DNA of 64,000 bases, from assembly GCF_964199755.1 (NCBI RefSeq), contig NC_133903.1, positions 7,271,001 through 7,335,000 on the forward strand. The letters run 5' to 3'. This document shows, one piece after another, positions 46,901-56,755 of this stretch. The translations under genes and the position numbers were made by a program. The notes under the pieces were generated by a model. That model made no database searches and was not told the DNA's origin. It saw only the letters and a program-made list of their open reading frames with translations. This DNA is from Larus michahellis (Eukaryota > Chordata > Aves > Charadriiformes > Laridae). The first letter of the stretch is position 1. Every line of letters starts with the position of its first letter.

Positions 46901-49900
46901 GGCCACCGCCACACCGGGGGGTGCGGGGGCGGGGGGTGCTCGAGCCCCTGCCTCGGCTCTGCAGCCCTCGCGGCCGTCTCGATGCGTTCGTCAGCGATCA
47001 AGAGATCAAGAATGGGGTCTGCCTGGCCGGTGACAGGGCAGTAGGTGACAAAGTGCTCTGGTTAATTCTGTTGTTTGCAGGATAAGAGGAAATAATAATT
47101 GCGCTCTTTAATCAAACTGCTTTGACCTCAAGCTGACAATTTCCATGTCTTACCGCTGATCCTAAGCACCTCAGCGTTTTAGCCAATGAGTGTATTTTAA
47201 GAGCTATTTAAGAGCACCTTTCAGAATTAAGGAAATACAAAAATATTTCCAGACGTGCCAAATTTTGAAATTACTTTTTTAAGCGCAGTTCCACTTCAAT
47301 ATTGCTTGTGATTTGAAGCTTGCTTCTCACGTAAATAATTTTAGCATCATTTCTGCTGTGAGCTGACTTTCTTCTGATGACCGTTGCCCAGATCTTACCG
47401 TACTGTAAACACGAGTCTGTATGACACAGTACTCAAGGATCCCAACACCATAACTGAGGCTTTTGCACCAGCGTGCTCTCAAAATGATGACTTGAGTTTG
47501 GTTTTTTTAAAGGCAAAGATGCCGTGATTTGCGTTAGGAATCCCTGCAGCTCACACTGATGCAGCCCCCAAATCGACCCTTTGGAGATCCCAGCTGTATC
47601 CGTACGGGGTGCAGGGAGGCGATGGCTTTGGAGCTGTGCAACTAGCTGCCCTGGGTTTCTGCAGTTGCCAGCCGCCTTTGGCACCGTGCCACCGCTCTTG
47701 CTTCACTGGATTTTGGGTTACAGAGTGATGTGCATCCACATCATTGTCTTCTGCTGGAGACACGCACAGAGTGAGGGCTTTGCCCCGAGTAGCGTTCATG
47801 CTCGACATAATTCAGTTATTAATCCTCTCACAATTAACACATCTGTTAGCCTGGGACAGATGAGACATGGTAATGCCTTTAGCAATGACTTGATCTTGGT
47901 GACTGGCAGCTTGTCTGCATAAAATTTGCCATTGTGTGGAATACTGTTGGTGTGAATTGTTGGAAGTGAGAAAAAAAAAAAAAAAAAAAGCCGTGGTATC
48001 TGAGGAGCGGGTTGTTTGCCGCACGCTGTTGTGACGCCAACAAGATGCTGATTTCGGCACTGAGCGTTGGGTTGGTTTTTAAGGTTTCTGATTAGACAGC
48101 TTAACAGTCAAAAAATTTTGATTTAATTACTTAACAGTCAAAAAAATGGGAGCGCGCTGAATCTAGCGCTCATAGAAGGAAGTTACTTCGTCCCCTTCCT
48201 GGAAGGTGTTTTCTTCTAATGAAAGCAGGGTGAAATGAAATGGAGACCTTATTGTGGCCTGTCAGTGCTTAAAGGGGGCTTATAAGATAGATGAGGATGA
48301 ACTTTTTAGCAGGGCCCGTTGCGACAGGACAAGGGGTAATAGTTTTAAACTAAAAGAGGGTAGATTTAGACGAGATATAAGGAAGAAATTTTTTACAGTG
48401 AGGGTGGTGAAGCACTGGCCCGGGTTGCCCAGAGAGGTGGGAGATGCCCCATCCCTGGAAACATTCCAGGTCAGGTTGGACGGGGCTCTGAGCAACCTGA
48501 TCTAACTGGAGATGTCCCTGCTCATTGCAGGGGGGTTGGACTAGATGGCCTTTAAAGGTCCGTTCCAACCCAAACTATTTTATGATTCTATGAAGACGGA
48601 GGAACTGGAAAGAATTTGGTTCACAAAGGGCACAAGGGGGATGGACAGGGCTCAGAAGCAGCACAGGACAAAGTCAAGAGACAAGACACGCTGAGCTGGT
48701 GGGGTGGGCAAGGGAGCAAACAGGCTTGGGATGGCCAGGTGGGCGATGCTGAGGGCTGCTTGCCTGGGACCTGAGGCCAACAATCCCAGCTGAGTGTATT
48801 TACTGCGTATTTTGTTTATGTGGTCTCTAGGTGTGGTACCTCAGCCCATGACAAATGGATCCGCACAGACTCAGGTGAGTACTTGCCTGCTTGAGGATGG
48901 CCGGGGGGGCTGGGCAGCATCCCGGGTTAGCTCAGTTTAGGGGAACATGTTGGAGTGACCAAGAGGGACCAGGGGTGAGAGGCCAGACTCCCGGCAAGCC
49001 AGTTTTCCTTGGCTCCCACCTGTGACACTGAGCCTGTCGGGTTGACTTGCCAGCCTGCAGAGCAGAGAGGGATGCTCATAATGTCCCCAGGGCTCGTTTA
49101 GCTCTGCTTAACTGCTGCGGGCTGATTTTAATTGCTTCCTGCTGCAGCTTTAATTTAGGCGTTGAACAAGGCTGGTTTCAGCCCTGTTTTACTCAGTGAT
49201 CCCGGTGACAGAGGGACGAGGTGTGCGGTTGCCCAGTGCTGGCAGGACGGGGACCACGCTCTGCCCAGCGCGGGGATGCGGGAGAGCAGGGAGCAAATCC
49301 CAGGGAGCTCCCGGGTGTGCACACAAGAGTGTGTGTGTGTACACATGTGCGTGCAGGGTCCCTTCGGCAGGACCCTCCCCTCCGGGCTCTGTTCCCGTCC
49401 CTGCACAAGCCAGGCGTTGCTCTCAGCCTGGCAGGGTGACTGGGATGTCTGTCCCCACCGGGCTGGAGCATTTTTCTGCCTAGCTTTTTATTTTCTTTCT
49501 AATTCTGTCTTTGGGCAAACTGGACTAACGTTTTAATTTCCACCAGCTGAATGGAGGATCCACATCTTCATCTCACAGTGACCTTCAAAGTCCTGGGAAG
49601 GAATCGGAGGTAAAAGCCCCAAATATCCAACCCCCCCTTTTACATACTATTATAGGTACACACTTGCCTTACGATACTGTGTATACTGTGTAACTATGCT
49701 TTCCACTGCATTTTCAGTTTTGTCTCGTGGACTTGGGTACGCTTGTATCCATCCAGCAAGCGAAATCCAGAGTTTCCATCCATTCCTTGCACTGGGTATG
49801 TGCACGAAATGGAGCTGGAGCTGTCAGCAGCTGCTGGTTCCAGCGTGGAGGTGGCCACGTTGCTGGGATGGATCAATAATTCCTTCAGCTGGCTGGTCGA

Positions 49901-52900
49901 GGGCTTGGGACCCTCAGGGTGACGTGTGCGGTGGCAGCATGAGCCGCTGTCACAGCGGTGTTCTTTCTCCTCTTTGTCCAGGGGACAGAAAAACTCACAG
50001 GGGTCGTGTGGCCTCTGCCATCAGCAACAGGTGTCCCCTATTAATGGACGAGTTTTGTGAGGGTGCAGATGGCGTGCTCCATCCTGGCTCTGGGAGGACT
50101 CACGCGTGCTCGTCCCTTCGGGCATCGTGACCTCAGGGAGATGGCACTGCCCCAAACCGAGCAGAGGAGAACGTCAAGGGGTAACGGCAGCAAGTTAATT
50201 GGCGCCTCGTTGGGCAGTGACTTGAATAATTTGAAAGGAGGTGTAAGATGAAAGGATGTCTACAGGAGTTTTGGATCTTAAGTGTAATTATACTGAGGAG
50301 CTGCGAGGCTGGGAAGCCGGGAGGGCAGGAGGAGCAGAGCTGCGAGGTACAAGTGCTGCTAACAGGAACAAGGCAGGCTAAAATTTGAAAGAAAAAAAAA
50401 AACAAGCCAGATTGCTTTTAGCTTGGAGCACAGTGAATTTATCAGAGCGTTTATAGCAGATGCTCGAGATGGGAGGAGCGTGGATTTGGTGACCCGCGGG
50501 GCTGGGGCTGTTTCTCTGGTGCAGCCTGGCAGCAAAGGGCCAGAGCAGAGGCGGACCTCGCTGTGCAAGGTGAATCAGCCACCAAAAGTAAACACCAACG
50601 CATCGATTGGTATTATCTCGGTGTTGTTAATATAGCCAGTATTATCTTTTTCTTAAAATAATAAGTAGGGGATTTCTAAAGTGCTCAAAAAATTATCTTT
50701 AGCATGAGGCTCTGCTACAAATAGAGGAATGCGTCCGCGCAGGTGCTCTGTGGGCTCCCAGCTGGTTGTCAGTGCTTGTGCTGTCCCCTGTCCCGAGACG
50801 GCTGGGAGTGGGAGTCTGACGGCAGCAAGTGCTCACGCAGCCTCCGCTGCGCACCCAGAGCCTCTAAAACATCTCGAGCGCCAGCTGCGTCCGAGAGCTG
50901 TGGCCAAACGCCTGCAGTCTGGCATCTCCGTTTCTCTCTGACCATTAAATAATACATATCCTGATCCAATGGCTGCTGCCTTTGGAAAACCGGGCAGTGT
51001 CCTGCTGCCTGAACATTGCGGTTCCTCCCATGGAGTCAACCCGGAATTTTTCAGAGCTGGGAGGGACCTCTAGAGATCATCTAGTCCAACTCCCCTGCTA
51101 AAGCAGGATTGCCCAGAGCACATCACTCAGGACTGCATCCAGGCGGGTCTTGAGTCTTGAAAGTCTCCAGAGAAGGGGACTCCCCAACCTCCCTGGGCAG
51201 CCTGTTCCAGTGCTCTGTCACCCTCACCGTAAAGAAGTTTTTTCTCATATTTGTTCGGAACTTCCTATGTTCCAGCTTGTGCCTGTTACCCCTCGTCCTG
51301 TTACTGGGAACCACTGAAAAGAGTCTGGCTCCATCCTCCTTAAACCCACCCTTTAGGTACTTGTAAACATTAATAAGGTGTCCCCTCAGCCTTCTCTTCT
51401 CCAGGCTGAAGAGTCCCAGCTCTCTCAGCCTTTCCTCATAAGGGAGATGCTCCAATCCCTCAGTCATCTTAGTTGCCCTACACTGGACTCTCTCCAGTAG
51501 TTCCCCGTCTCTCTTGAACTGGGGAGCCCAGAGCTGGACACAGTACTCCAGTTGTGGCCTCACCAGTGCAGGGCAGAGCGGGAGAATGACCTCCCTTGAC
51601 CTGCTGGTCACACTCTTCCCTATGCAGCCCAGAATTCCGTTGGCCTTCTTGGCGACAAGGGCACATGGCTTGCTCATGGATAATTTACCGTCTACCAAGA
51701 CCCCCAGATCCTTTTCTTCAGAGCTGCTTTCCAGCAGGTCCACCCCTAACCTATACTGGTGCCTGACATTCTTCCTCCCCAAGTGCAGGACCCTACACTT
51801 GTCACCTTTGGGCTGTTTCAGAGATTGCTGTCCCACCTCTGTAGTAGAAACCGGAGTCCCTGAGGAGTGGTGGGGGGTTGCCTGTGGCTCTGCCCCCCAG
51901 CTTGTAGCCTGACGAGCTCATTCAGGCCACCGCCCCGTTCAGTTTGCGTTCGTAAGCAAAGCTGGAGCCATTATCTTGCAGCGCTGGTGGAAGACCTGCC
52001 CATGGTTATCAGCAGGGTTTGTGAAATCATTATTTGGGAGTTTCGCCTGTGTGGTAGGGCAGCAGTGTGAGTAGGCAGGCTTTAAAGTGTTTCCTTAGAA
52101 CCGAAGGTCTTGATTCTGTATGTTTGTCCACTATTGACGCAAGCGTGGTGCTTGCTGAGCACGGCTGCGCAGCTCCAGGGTGCAGCCGCTTCTCCCCGAA
52201 CTGGTCTCCTCGGGCACCTCCATCCTGCCTGGCACTGAGACCTGGCAAAGCCTCAGGAGAGATGTGATCCATGAAGCCGAAGCTTTAGATTGCACCTGCT
52301 GTGGAGTGTGCTGCCTCCTAAAACCAGCTCTGGTGAACCAAGTCCTGCCAGGGACGATGCTTCTCAGACCCGTGGGGTTTGAGGGACCCGGGAGACCCGG
52401 TGCTGGGTCCATCCCCAGCAGGGATGCAATGGAATGAAAGTATTTTGACCAGGATGTTAATTGTACCCTGAGGACGTGGTGGCCATCCTTCACCTACTGC
52501 AGGAACAAGAGGGTCAGGGCTAGCAGAGGGGGCACCTGGGGCTCCCGGCTTGAGGACACATTGCTGTGGTGTCAGTTACTTTAGAAAAGAAAGTTAATTT
52601 TCTTATTATAAAAGTACTTCTTTTAAGCAGATGGAAAGATGCGTTTGTTTTTTTTTTTTTTTTTTTTCCTATACAATTCCCAAAGCAAATACTGCCTTGA
52701 CTGGCGCGTGACGGTGGCCGTGCAGGGCATGGCCAGCCGGGCACACAGGCAGGATCTGCCGTCCTCCCACGCAGCCCCATCCCCGCCTCGGTCAGCCGTG
52801 GCTGCTCTTGGAGCAAACGGGTGCTCGGGTGGGCGAACACAGGGGACCCTTTGCCACAACCCCTCCCTGCGAGCCCCGAGGCTCACCCCGCTTGTTCCCT

Positions 52901-53478
52901 CATCCCTGCTTTTTGCCTTCACCAGGGGCTTATTTTTCATTTTCCCAGCAGACAAGCGGAGCAGCTTGTTTCCCCTCTGGCAGCAGCTTCTGTATTTCTG
53001 CTTTTCCACTTCCAGCCGTGGCAGCCACACATTCTTCAGGCGGGGGGGGAACCAACCACAAAACGCAATGTAGTAATTAACTTCGTGGCCACACGGATGC
53101 TGCCGCTGCCAGTGGAACCACAGACACGGCACGGGGGTGGGACTTTGACCTTCTGCTCCAAAAAAAGCCACCCCTGCGCATTTGCTTATCGTGCAGGCTG
53201 GAGGTAACGCCTCTCCCGGGGCCGTGCAGGGTGAAACGCTGCAGGACACCATGGCCGTGCTCGCGGCGCTGCGGGGGATGCTGCCAAGGGCTGACATCTT
53301 TTCTCCCTTCTCCACGCAGGATGGAGACGCGGAGAAGAAAGACCCGTTTGAGGAGAGCGGGCTGAGCCTGAGCCCAACGGCTGCCGAGGCCAAGGAGAAG
53401 GTGCGGGCCAAGCGGGTGAAGAAGAGAGCTCCGCAGATGGACTGGAACAAGAAGCGAGAGATTTTCAGCAATTTCTGA
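13742..53478 (+). CDS. NHERF2: NHERF2, Na+/H+ exchange regulatory cofactor 2
   Basis: NHERF2 (SLC9A3R2) is a scaffold under the apical membrane that ties transporters and receptors such as NHE3 and CFTR to ezrin and actin. Seven coding exons join without a break: 13742-13951, 18315-18572, 42131-42307, 45786-45939, 48831-48874, 49547-49609, 53320-53478. They give 354 aa, against 337 in human as remembered. PDZ1 is about residues 9-90 with carboxylate loop GYGF at 19-22. PDZ2 is about 163-243 with GYGF at 177-180. The C-terminus [13 protein letters not shown] is the ERM-binding helix. The linker between the PDZ domains is longer than in human and rich in Ser and His. Intron phases are 0,0,0,1,0,0. 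The GCC-ATG-G start has an ideal Kozak context. NHERF1 is excluded because the tail, linker and neighbours match NHERF2. Confidence 0.96.
13952..18314 (+). other. NHERF2 intron 1
   Basis: The intron is 4.36 kb, from GTGCGG to TTTCCAG. I recognised no exon, RNA gene or interspersed repeat in it; the open frames are short and lack splice context. Confidence 0.6.
18315..18572 (+). CDS. NHERF2: NHERF2 exon 2 (end of PDZ1, linker)
   Basis: This exon holds 86 codons between TTTCCAG and AAG|GTGAGG, phase 0 at both ends. [20 protein letters not shown] finishes PDZ1. A Ser/His-rich linker follows, ending [12 protein letters not shown], about 18 residues longer than I recall in human. Confidence 0.95.
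21887..22030 (+). repeat. Diverged tandem duplication of about 70 bp
   Basis: Two adjacent units of about 70 bases begin GATGCTATTAGCCATCCTGG and GATGATACCAGCAATCCTGG. Both continue through a GTTC-TGG-GCA-GGGCAG-GTGG core to GGCTGG. They are clearly related but diverged, so this is an old local duplication. Confidence 0.55.
22389..22403 (+). repeat. Poly-G run of about 15
   Basis: This uninterrupted G homopolymer in NHERF2 intron 2 is preceded by ATTTTATT. Its exact length is prone to sequencing and assembly error. Confidence 0.7.
29048..29089 (+). promoter_or_regulatory. Tandem pair of perfect MEF2 sites (21-bp repeat)
   Basis: A 21-base unit, GTCTAAATATAGCACCCATAA, is repeated head-to-tail with two changes at the end of the second copy. 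Each unit holds CTAAATATAG (29050-29059 and 29071-29080), an exact fit to the MEF2 consensus CTA(A/T)4TAG. The spacing is two helical turns, placing both sites on the same DNA face. It lies within intron 2 of NHERF2; a regulatory role is inferred. Confidence 0.45.
32348..32400 (+). repeat. Three 18-bp AT-rich tandem units
   Basis: AGCAATTTAAATAATTAG, AGCAATTTGAATAATGGA and AGCAATTTTAAATAGGC stand in tandem. Each carries TAAT- or TTAAAT-type homeodomain-like cores. They follow an A/T tract at 32297-32322. This is either a small local expansion or a homotypic binding cluster. Confidence 0.55.
34297..34763 (+). repeat. 13-bp minisatellite, about 36 near-identical copies
   Basis: The unit CTGCATCCCTCCC is repeated about 36 times over some 467 bases with almost no variation. 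Because 13 is not a multiple of three, each frame cycles through the same 13-residue peptide and stays open, which explains the overlapping Pro/His-rich and Gly/Met-rich open frames on both strands. None is a gene. The minus strand has regular GGGAGGG words suited to G-quadruplex formation. Homogeneity points to recent expansion. Confidence 0.97.
35719..35880 (-). mobile_element. CR1 LINE 3' fragment
   Basis: The tail of a CR1 element lies in minus orientation. It starts at its 3' end with ATCATAGAATGG and continues TTCGGGTTGGAAGGGACC, AAGGATCATCTAGTTCC, CCTGCCCTGGGCAGGGACA and CCCACTAGACCAGGTTGC. It fades out after the CTCCAGGGATGGGGCATCC region. It lies in NHERF2 intron 2 and is truncated at the 5' end. 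Confidence 0.92.
42131..42307 (+). CDS. NHERF2: NHERF2 exon 3 (PDZ2, first part)
   Basis: This exon holds 59 codons between AATCAG and GAG|GTAACA, phase 0 at both ends. The acceptor is preceded by a C8 tract. It carries [19 protein letters not shown] and [19 protein letters not shown], almost identical to human NHERF2 PDZ2. Confidence 0.96.
44166..44257. repeat. Perfect 37-bp inverted repeat with 18-nt loop
   Basis: The arms 44166-44202 and 44221-44257 are perfect reverse complements (left arm begins CTGGGTCGTGCCCAGGCTGT). They are separated by an 18-base loop that itself contains CCAAAGGA twice. In RNA this would form a very stable GC-rich hairpin. It lies in NHERF2 intron 3. No mismatch has built up, so it is recent, kept by selection, or an artefact. 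Confidence 0.9.
44686..44785 (-). mobile_element. Short CR1 LINE 3' fragment
   Basis: Only about 100 bases of a CR1 tail remain, in minus orientation: ATAGAATCATAGAATGG, the GGTTGGAAGGGACCTTAAAG core and CCTGCCCTGGGCAGGGACA, ending at CACTAGACCAG. It is nearly identical to the first 100 bases of the 35.7-kb copy, so both belong to the same or closely related subfamilies. Confidence 0.9.
45786..45939 (+). CDS. NHERF2: NHERF2 exon 4 (end of PDZ2)
   Basis: The exon has 154 bases between TTTGCAG and AAAG|GTGAGA and leaves phase 1. [20 protein letters not shown] and [19 protein letters not shown] complete PDZ2, and TPTEEHTK starts the tail. Confidence 0.96.
48090..48149 (+). repeat. Imperfect 30-bp tandem pair
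   Basis: Two 30-base units sit head to tail; each contains CTTAACAGTCAAAAAA after a GATT(T/A) start. They precede the CR1 fragment by about 95 bases in intron 4. Confidence 0.6.
48245..48596 (+). mobile_element. CR1 LINE 3' fragment with ORF2 C-terminus
   Basis: This plus-orientation CR1 keeps the C-terminal codons of the reverse-transcriptase ORF in frame to their stop at 48505: [38 protein letters not shown], then LDGALSNLI. The 3'UTR follows with GATGTCCCTGCTCATTGC and ends in TTATGATTCTATGA. It is 5'-truncated and lies in NHERF2 intron 4, in the same sense as the gene. Confidence 0.95.
48831..48874 (+). CDS. NHERF2: NHERF2 exon 5 (micro-exon)
   Basis: This 44-base exon between CTCTAG and CAG|GTGAGT supplies [15 protein letters not shown], matching the short VTNGTSPAQ segment of the human tail. 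It enters in phase 1 and leaves in phase 0, joining exons 4 and 6 without a break. It is too short to appear as an open frame of its own. Confidence 0.9.
48875..49546 (+). other. NHERF2 intron 5
   Basis: This 0.67-kb intron runs between GTGAGT and CCACCAG. It contains a short GTGTGTGT/CACA-type tract near 49320-49350 and nothing else I recognise. Confidence 0.7.
49547..49609 (+). CDS. NHERF2: NHERF2 exon 6
   Basis: This exon holds 21 codons between CCACCAG and GAG|GTAAAA, phase 0 at both ends. It encodes [20 protein letters not shown], matching the LNGGSACSSRSDLPGSDK segment of human NHERF2. The Ser-rich linker is likely phosphorylated in the family. Confidence 0.93.
49610..53319 (+). other. 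NHERF2 intron 6
   Basis: The intron is 3.7 kb from GTAAAA to CACGCAG. A CR1 fragment occupies about 51045-51815 and a T run of about 23 lies at 52648-52668. I see no other exon. Confidence 0.7.
51045..51815 (-). mobile_element. CR1 LINE fragment, open ORF2 C-terminal region
   Basis: A 770-base CR1 piece lies in minus orientation within NHERF2 intron 6. An uninterrupted frame of about 230 codons (minus strand, 51836 to 51123) contains reverse-transcriptase C-terminal signatures: [73 protein letters not shown] and [17 protein letters not shown]. The 3' end lacks the ATTCTATG tail, and its 3' flank differs from the other four copies, which points to a different CR1 subfamily. It is a 5'-truncated LINE, not a host gene. 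Confidence 0.93.
53320..53478 (+). CDS. NHERF2: NHERF2 exon 7 (ERM-binding C-terminus)
   Basis: This exon holds 52 codons plus TGA after CCACGCAG, phase 0. [20 protein letters not shown] leads into the basic stretch [11 protein letters not shown] and the ERM-binding helix [13 protein letters not shown]. Confidence 0.96.
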   Translation, partial: DGDAEKKDPFEESGLSLSPTAAEAKEKVRAKRVKKRAPQMDWNKKREIFSNF

Positions 53479-56150
53479 GCCTTGCTGGTGGCTGCCGTCC
53501 GCCGTTCTCCTGCCCCTGCCCCAGCTCGGACGTTTCTGAGGTGCCTACGCCCTGTCCTTCAGTGTCCATGTGAGATGCTTTGTGCTCTGCTCTTCACTGG
53601 TTGCTTTTACAAGGCGTATTTTAAAGTCCTTTTTTTTTTTTATTTTTTATTATTATTATTATTATTGTTACTCACCAGCGATTCTCATACGACAAATGTG
53701 ACCAAAGCTCCTTTTCTTGCTTGCTCTTCATCCCGGCTCTGGCTGCCCACCATCCCCCGTTCCTATGAGAAAAGACTGGAAGAGTTTAACTCTTGTTTCT
53801 TACCTGCATCATTTAGGCTTCTATTACTTTTTTTTTTTTTTTTTTTTTAATGGGGTGCTTGTTTTGGTTTTGCGGGTGTCCCAGACTGAGCCCCGTGGGA
53901 TGCTCTGTGCCCCTGTGCAAATGTCTGACGGCCTCGTCGCCCCCCGCCGTGGTGGGGGTCTGCAGGGTGGGGTGTACATGGCACCCCCTCCCCGGCACCC
54001 CGTCTGCAGCGTTAATTACTCACACGATGGGAAAACGGGACAGTGGCTGTAAATCGCTCTTGTTGGCTTTGCTATTGAAACGAAGTAGTTTGGTTTGTTG
54101 TTTTTGTTTTTGGGTTTTCTTTTTTTTAATGAAGCCCCATATGTTTCCAGTTAGTTTAGGAACGTCCCTCTCCACCAGTGACTTCTGCCCTGGCAATAAA
54201 AGCCCCATTTTCGTCCCCGACAGCTCTGCAGAGGGGAGAGGGCAGGATTTAAAAACAAAACCCAAACCCAACAGCCCAAATGCCGCAGCCCTCACCATTT
54301 GCAGCCGTCGATGCAGCCGGGGAAGGCAGGGAGCAGGGCCAGTCCTGCCCCATGGTGCGAGGAGCCATGCTGCTGGCCCGGCCCCGGCAGCCTTGCAAGA
54401 AGACAAGAGCCACAAGATGCTACAAAACCTCTTTGGATGGACTTGGAAGTGAGCACATCCCAGCTTCTGTTTCCAGCAGGGATCTATCTCCAGCTGGGGG
54501 CTTGGCGCTGGGGGAGCGGGGCTCAGCCGTGGCTGGGTGCTGGGTTCTGGAGCAGGGTCTGGGTCCCACCTGGTTTGTTACTTCTGGGCTGGCACATGAT
54601 GCCTCCAGCCCCTGAGCATAACTGAGTCTGTCTCGCCATCGGGAGGGCGTCCTCCGAAGCCGTGGGGTCTCCGTGGGGCTGGCTACGAAGCAAGCAGCGG
54701 CGTGATGGAGCGGGCACTCGCTTTGGCTTTCTGTGGTCTCCTCTAAAAAAACCCTGCTCTTGGTATTAGAGCCTCAAAAATATATCTTTAAAATGTCACA
54801 AATTAAGCCCCTTTGAGGTCTTTATTACTTGCCTTTGGCTGTAAACGGGGGAAGATGACTAAGCTGAACTAGTGTGCTCTCAGAGGTTACAGACAGAGGT
54901 GTTTCACCAGGGCAGGGTACCGGCGGTGACGGGGCTGTCCCCGTCCCTCCTGCCCTCCCGCAGCCCCCCAGGCCCAGCCACGGTGGCTGCCCGGTATTTC
55001 AGCTCAAATGCCAAGGCAGCAGCGGGAAGGGACTGGGCACAACAGGACAGTCGAGTACAAACCCCCTTTCCCCAGCTAAAAGCGAATGGCAGCAATCACT
55101 GGGACCTCGATGGACCATTTTAAAAACAGGTGGTGATTTTTGCCCAGTGAGCTGCGGATACCGTAACGGGTCTGGGTGTATTTCCTAAGTATTGAGCTAA
55201 AAGGTGCCTTATAACATTTACTGCTCTCCTCAGCAGCAGGTCGGGGCTCAGCACAGTGGTGGGTTGGTGCAGGGCAGGGGACCTCAGCAACAGGGACCAG
55301 GACATTTGGCTTCACCCCAGGGAGCAGGTGATGCCCGTGGCTGTTAGCTGGCTTGCAGGAGAGCATGGGAAGCCTCAGGGGTGAAGGAGATGAGTTCTCT
55401 TTGACGAAAGTTATCTTTTAGGAATGTTGATGGGCTGAACAGGTTGAAAAATGATGACTTTGGAGAGGAAATGGTGCAGGTGTTTGGCTATTGGTGACGA
55501 GACTGGCAGCAGGACGATGGCTCAGGATGCGGAGAGCTTTGCTTCCCCTCCAGGACTCTGCCATTAACAAGACACCTCTTCCCTACCCCACTTCAAAGAC
55601 GATTATCTGCTCTCTTTTTTTTGGCCCCCAAACTATCTGCGTCTATAAATCAGTAATCTTTTGAAGGAGCCCTTCTTTTTCATGGTATGCACGTTGCTTC
55701 CCGTGCCTCCATAGCCAAACACCAGGCAGTGCCCCGGTCTGCGCAGGGCAGAGCGTTCCCCATTACACTGACCTAAATGTCACACTCTCCGATGCATGTC
55801 AGAGAGCAAAGACCTGTTTGTAAATACCGCATTTCTCATACAGGACTGGACCACTGCAGTTGGCGGGGGAGGGGAAGAACACGTAGTTTTGAATGCAGAT
55901 CAAAAGAAATCAGGTGTGCAAATCTGTACTGATAAGATTTTAAAATCTTAATCTCTGCTTCACCCATGGAAACTGCTCCTGGTTAAAGCACTTATCGTAT
56001 TTCAGACATCTTGTAGCTCAGTAGCAATTATTCAGTTCCTGTACATTTAACTTGGAAAAAAAAAAAATCAATAAAGTATAAGGCTGTCAGCTACATTGTA
56101 AAAACATAATGTACACTGTAATGTCAGTAATAAACTTCGTTTTCCCATGT
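53479..56150 (+). other. NHERF2: NHERF2 3'UTR (likely extent)
   Basis: Untranslated sequence follows the TGA. A candidate proximal poly(A) signal AATAAA lies at 54195-54200, and two distal ones at 56070-56075 and 56129-56134. Use of the distal pair gives a UTR of about 2.65 kb. T-rich tracts and an ATT microsatellite (about 53646-53670) are included. The open frames inside are not credible genes. Confidence 0.6.
56070..56134 (+). terminator. Distal poly(A) signals of NHERF2
   Basis: Two AATAAA hexamers, at 56070-56075 and 56129-56134, lie in AT-rich sequence. The second is followed by T/GT-rich bases (CTTCGTTTTCCCATG), a plausible downstream element. Confidence 0.55.
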
Positions 56151-56749
56151 ACCAAGTACTTATTTGCTCGTTCCTCATCTGTTTGGTAGGGAACTTCAGA
56201 GCGGAATTACAGCCTTCTTTAGCACATTATAAACTTTGCTTCCTCCCTTGCCTGGTTAAAAGAGTAGCTGAAATTAATCCTTTGAAGCTCTACAATGAAG
56301 TCAGCACTGCCCTTTCTTTGAAGAACAAAACAGAGATGGCGGTGGTGTCCCTTCCGTCAGCTTCTGAGGCGCGCACTAGCCCGGCTCCTGTGGCCACTGT
56401 AACCCTTGCTGGCACACACTGAACAGAGCGCGATGCTGGCTTGTCTCCTGCACCCCTCTGCCCTGCGTTACCCCCTGCTACCAGGACCCGGAGGTCACTT
56501 GTCCAGGTGGTGGCCTCTGATCCTGGCTTGTGAGGTCTTCAGTTGTACCTTACCCATTGCAGTGCCCCTCGTTGCCCGGGCTCGGCAGGCGGCTTGGCAG
56601 GTCGCACGCTGCCTGCTCTCAGCTGGCAGGGCTGGTTGCTATGGTCTCACGCTTTGGTGAGATCACCCGTCCTCTCCTCCCCCTGCCCTGTGTTGCACAG
56701 ATGCCAGCAAAACTCACGGGTAGGAAAAAAACCAAAACAACCCACCACC

Positions 56750-56755
56750 TTTATT
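56750..56755 (-). terminator. Poly(A) signal of NTHL1
   Basis: TTTATT on the plus strand is AATAAA for the minus-strand gene, 361 bases past the NTHL1 stop codon. It sets the NTHL1 3' end near 56735, about 0.6 kb from the last NHERF2 poly(A) signal, so the two genes converge closely without evident overlap. Confidence 0.6.

Larger units (their letters stand above)
45940..48830 (+). other. NHERF2 intron 4
   Basis: The intron is 2.9 kb from GTGAGA to CTCTAG. Its centre, about 47085-47530, is markedly AT-rich and free of recognised repeats. A 19-20 base A run occurs near 47970, a 30-bp tandem pair at 48090-48149, and a CR1 end at 48245-48596. Confidence 0.6.

Noticed and set aside
47960-47990. 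Poly(A) tail of a processed pseudogene
   Set aside because: The 19-20 base A run is real, but the 400 bases before it show no coding similarity to a known gene and no matching target-site duplication was seen.
51123-51836. Host gene of 237 codons on the minus strand
   Set aside because: The residues are CR1 reverse-transcriptase C-terminal sequence; it is a LINE fragment in an intron.
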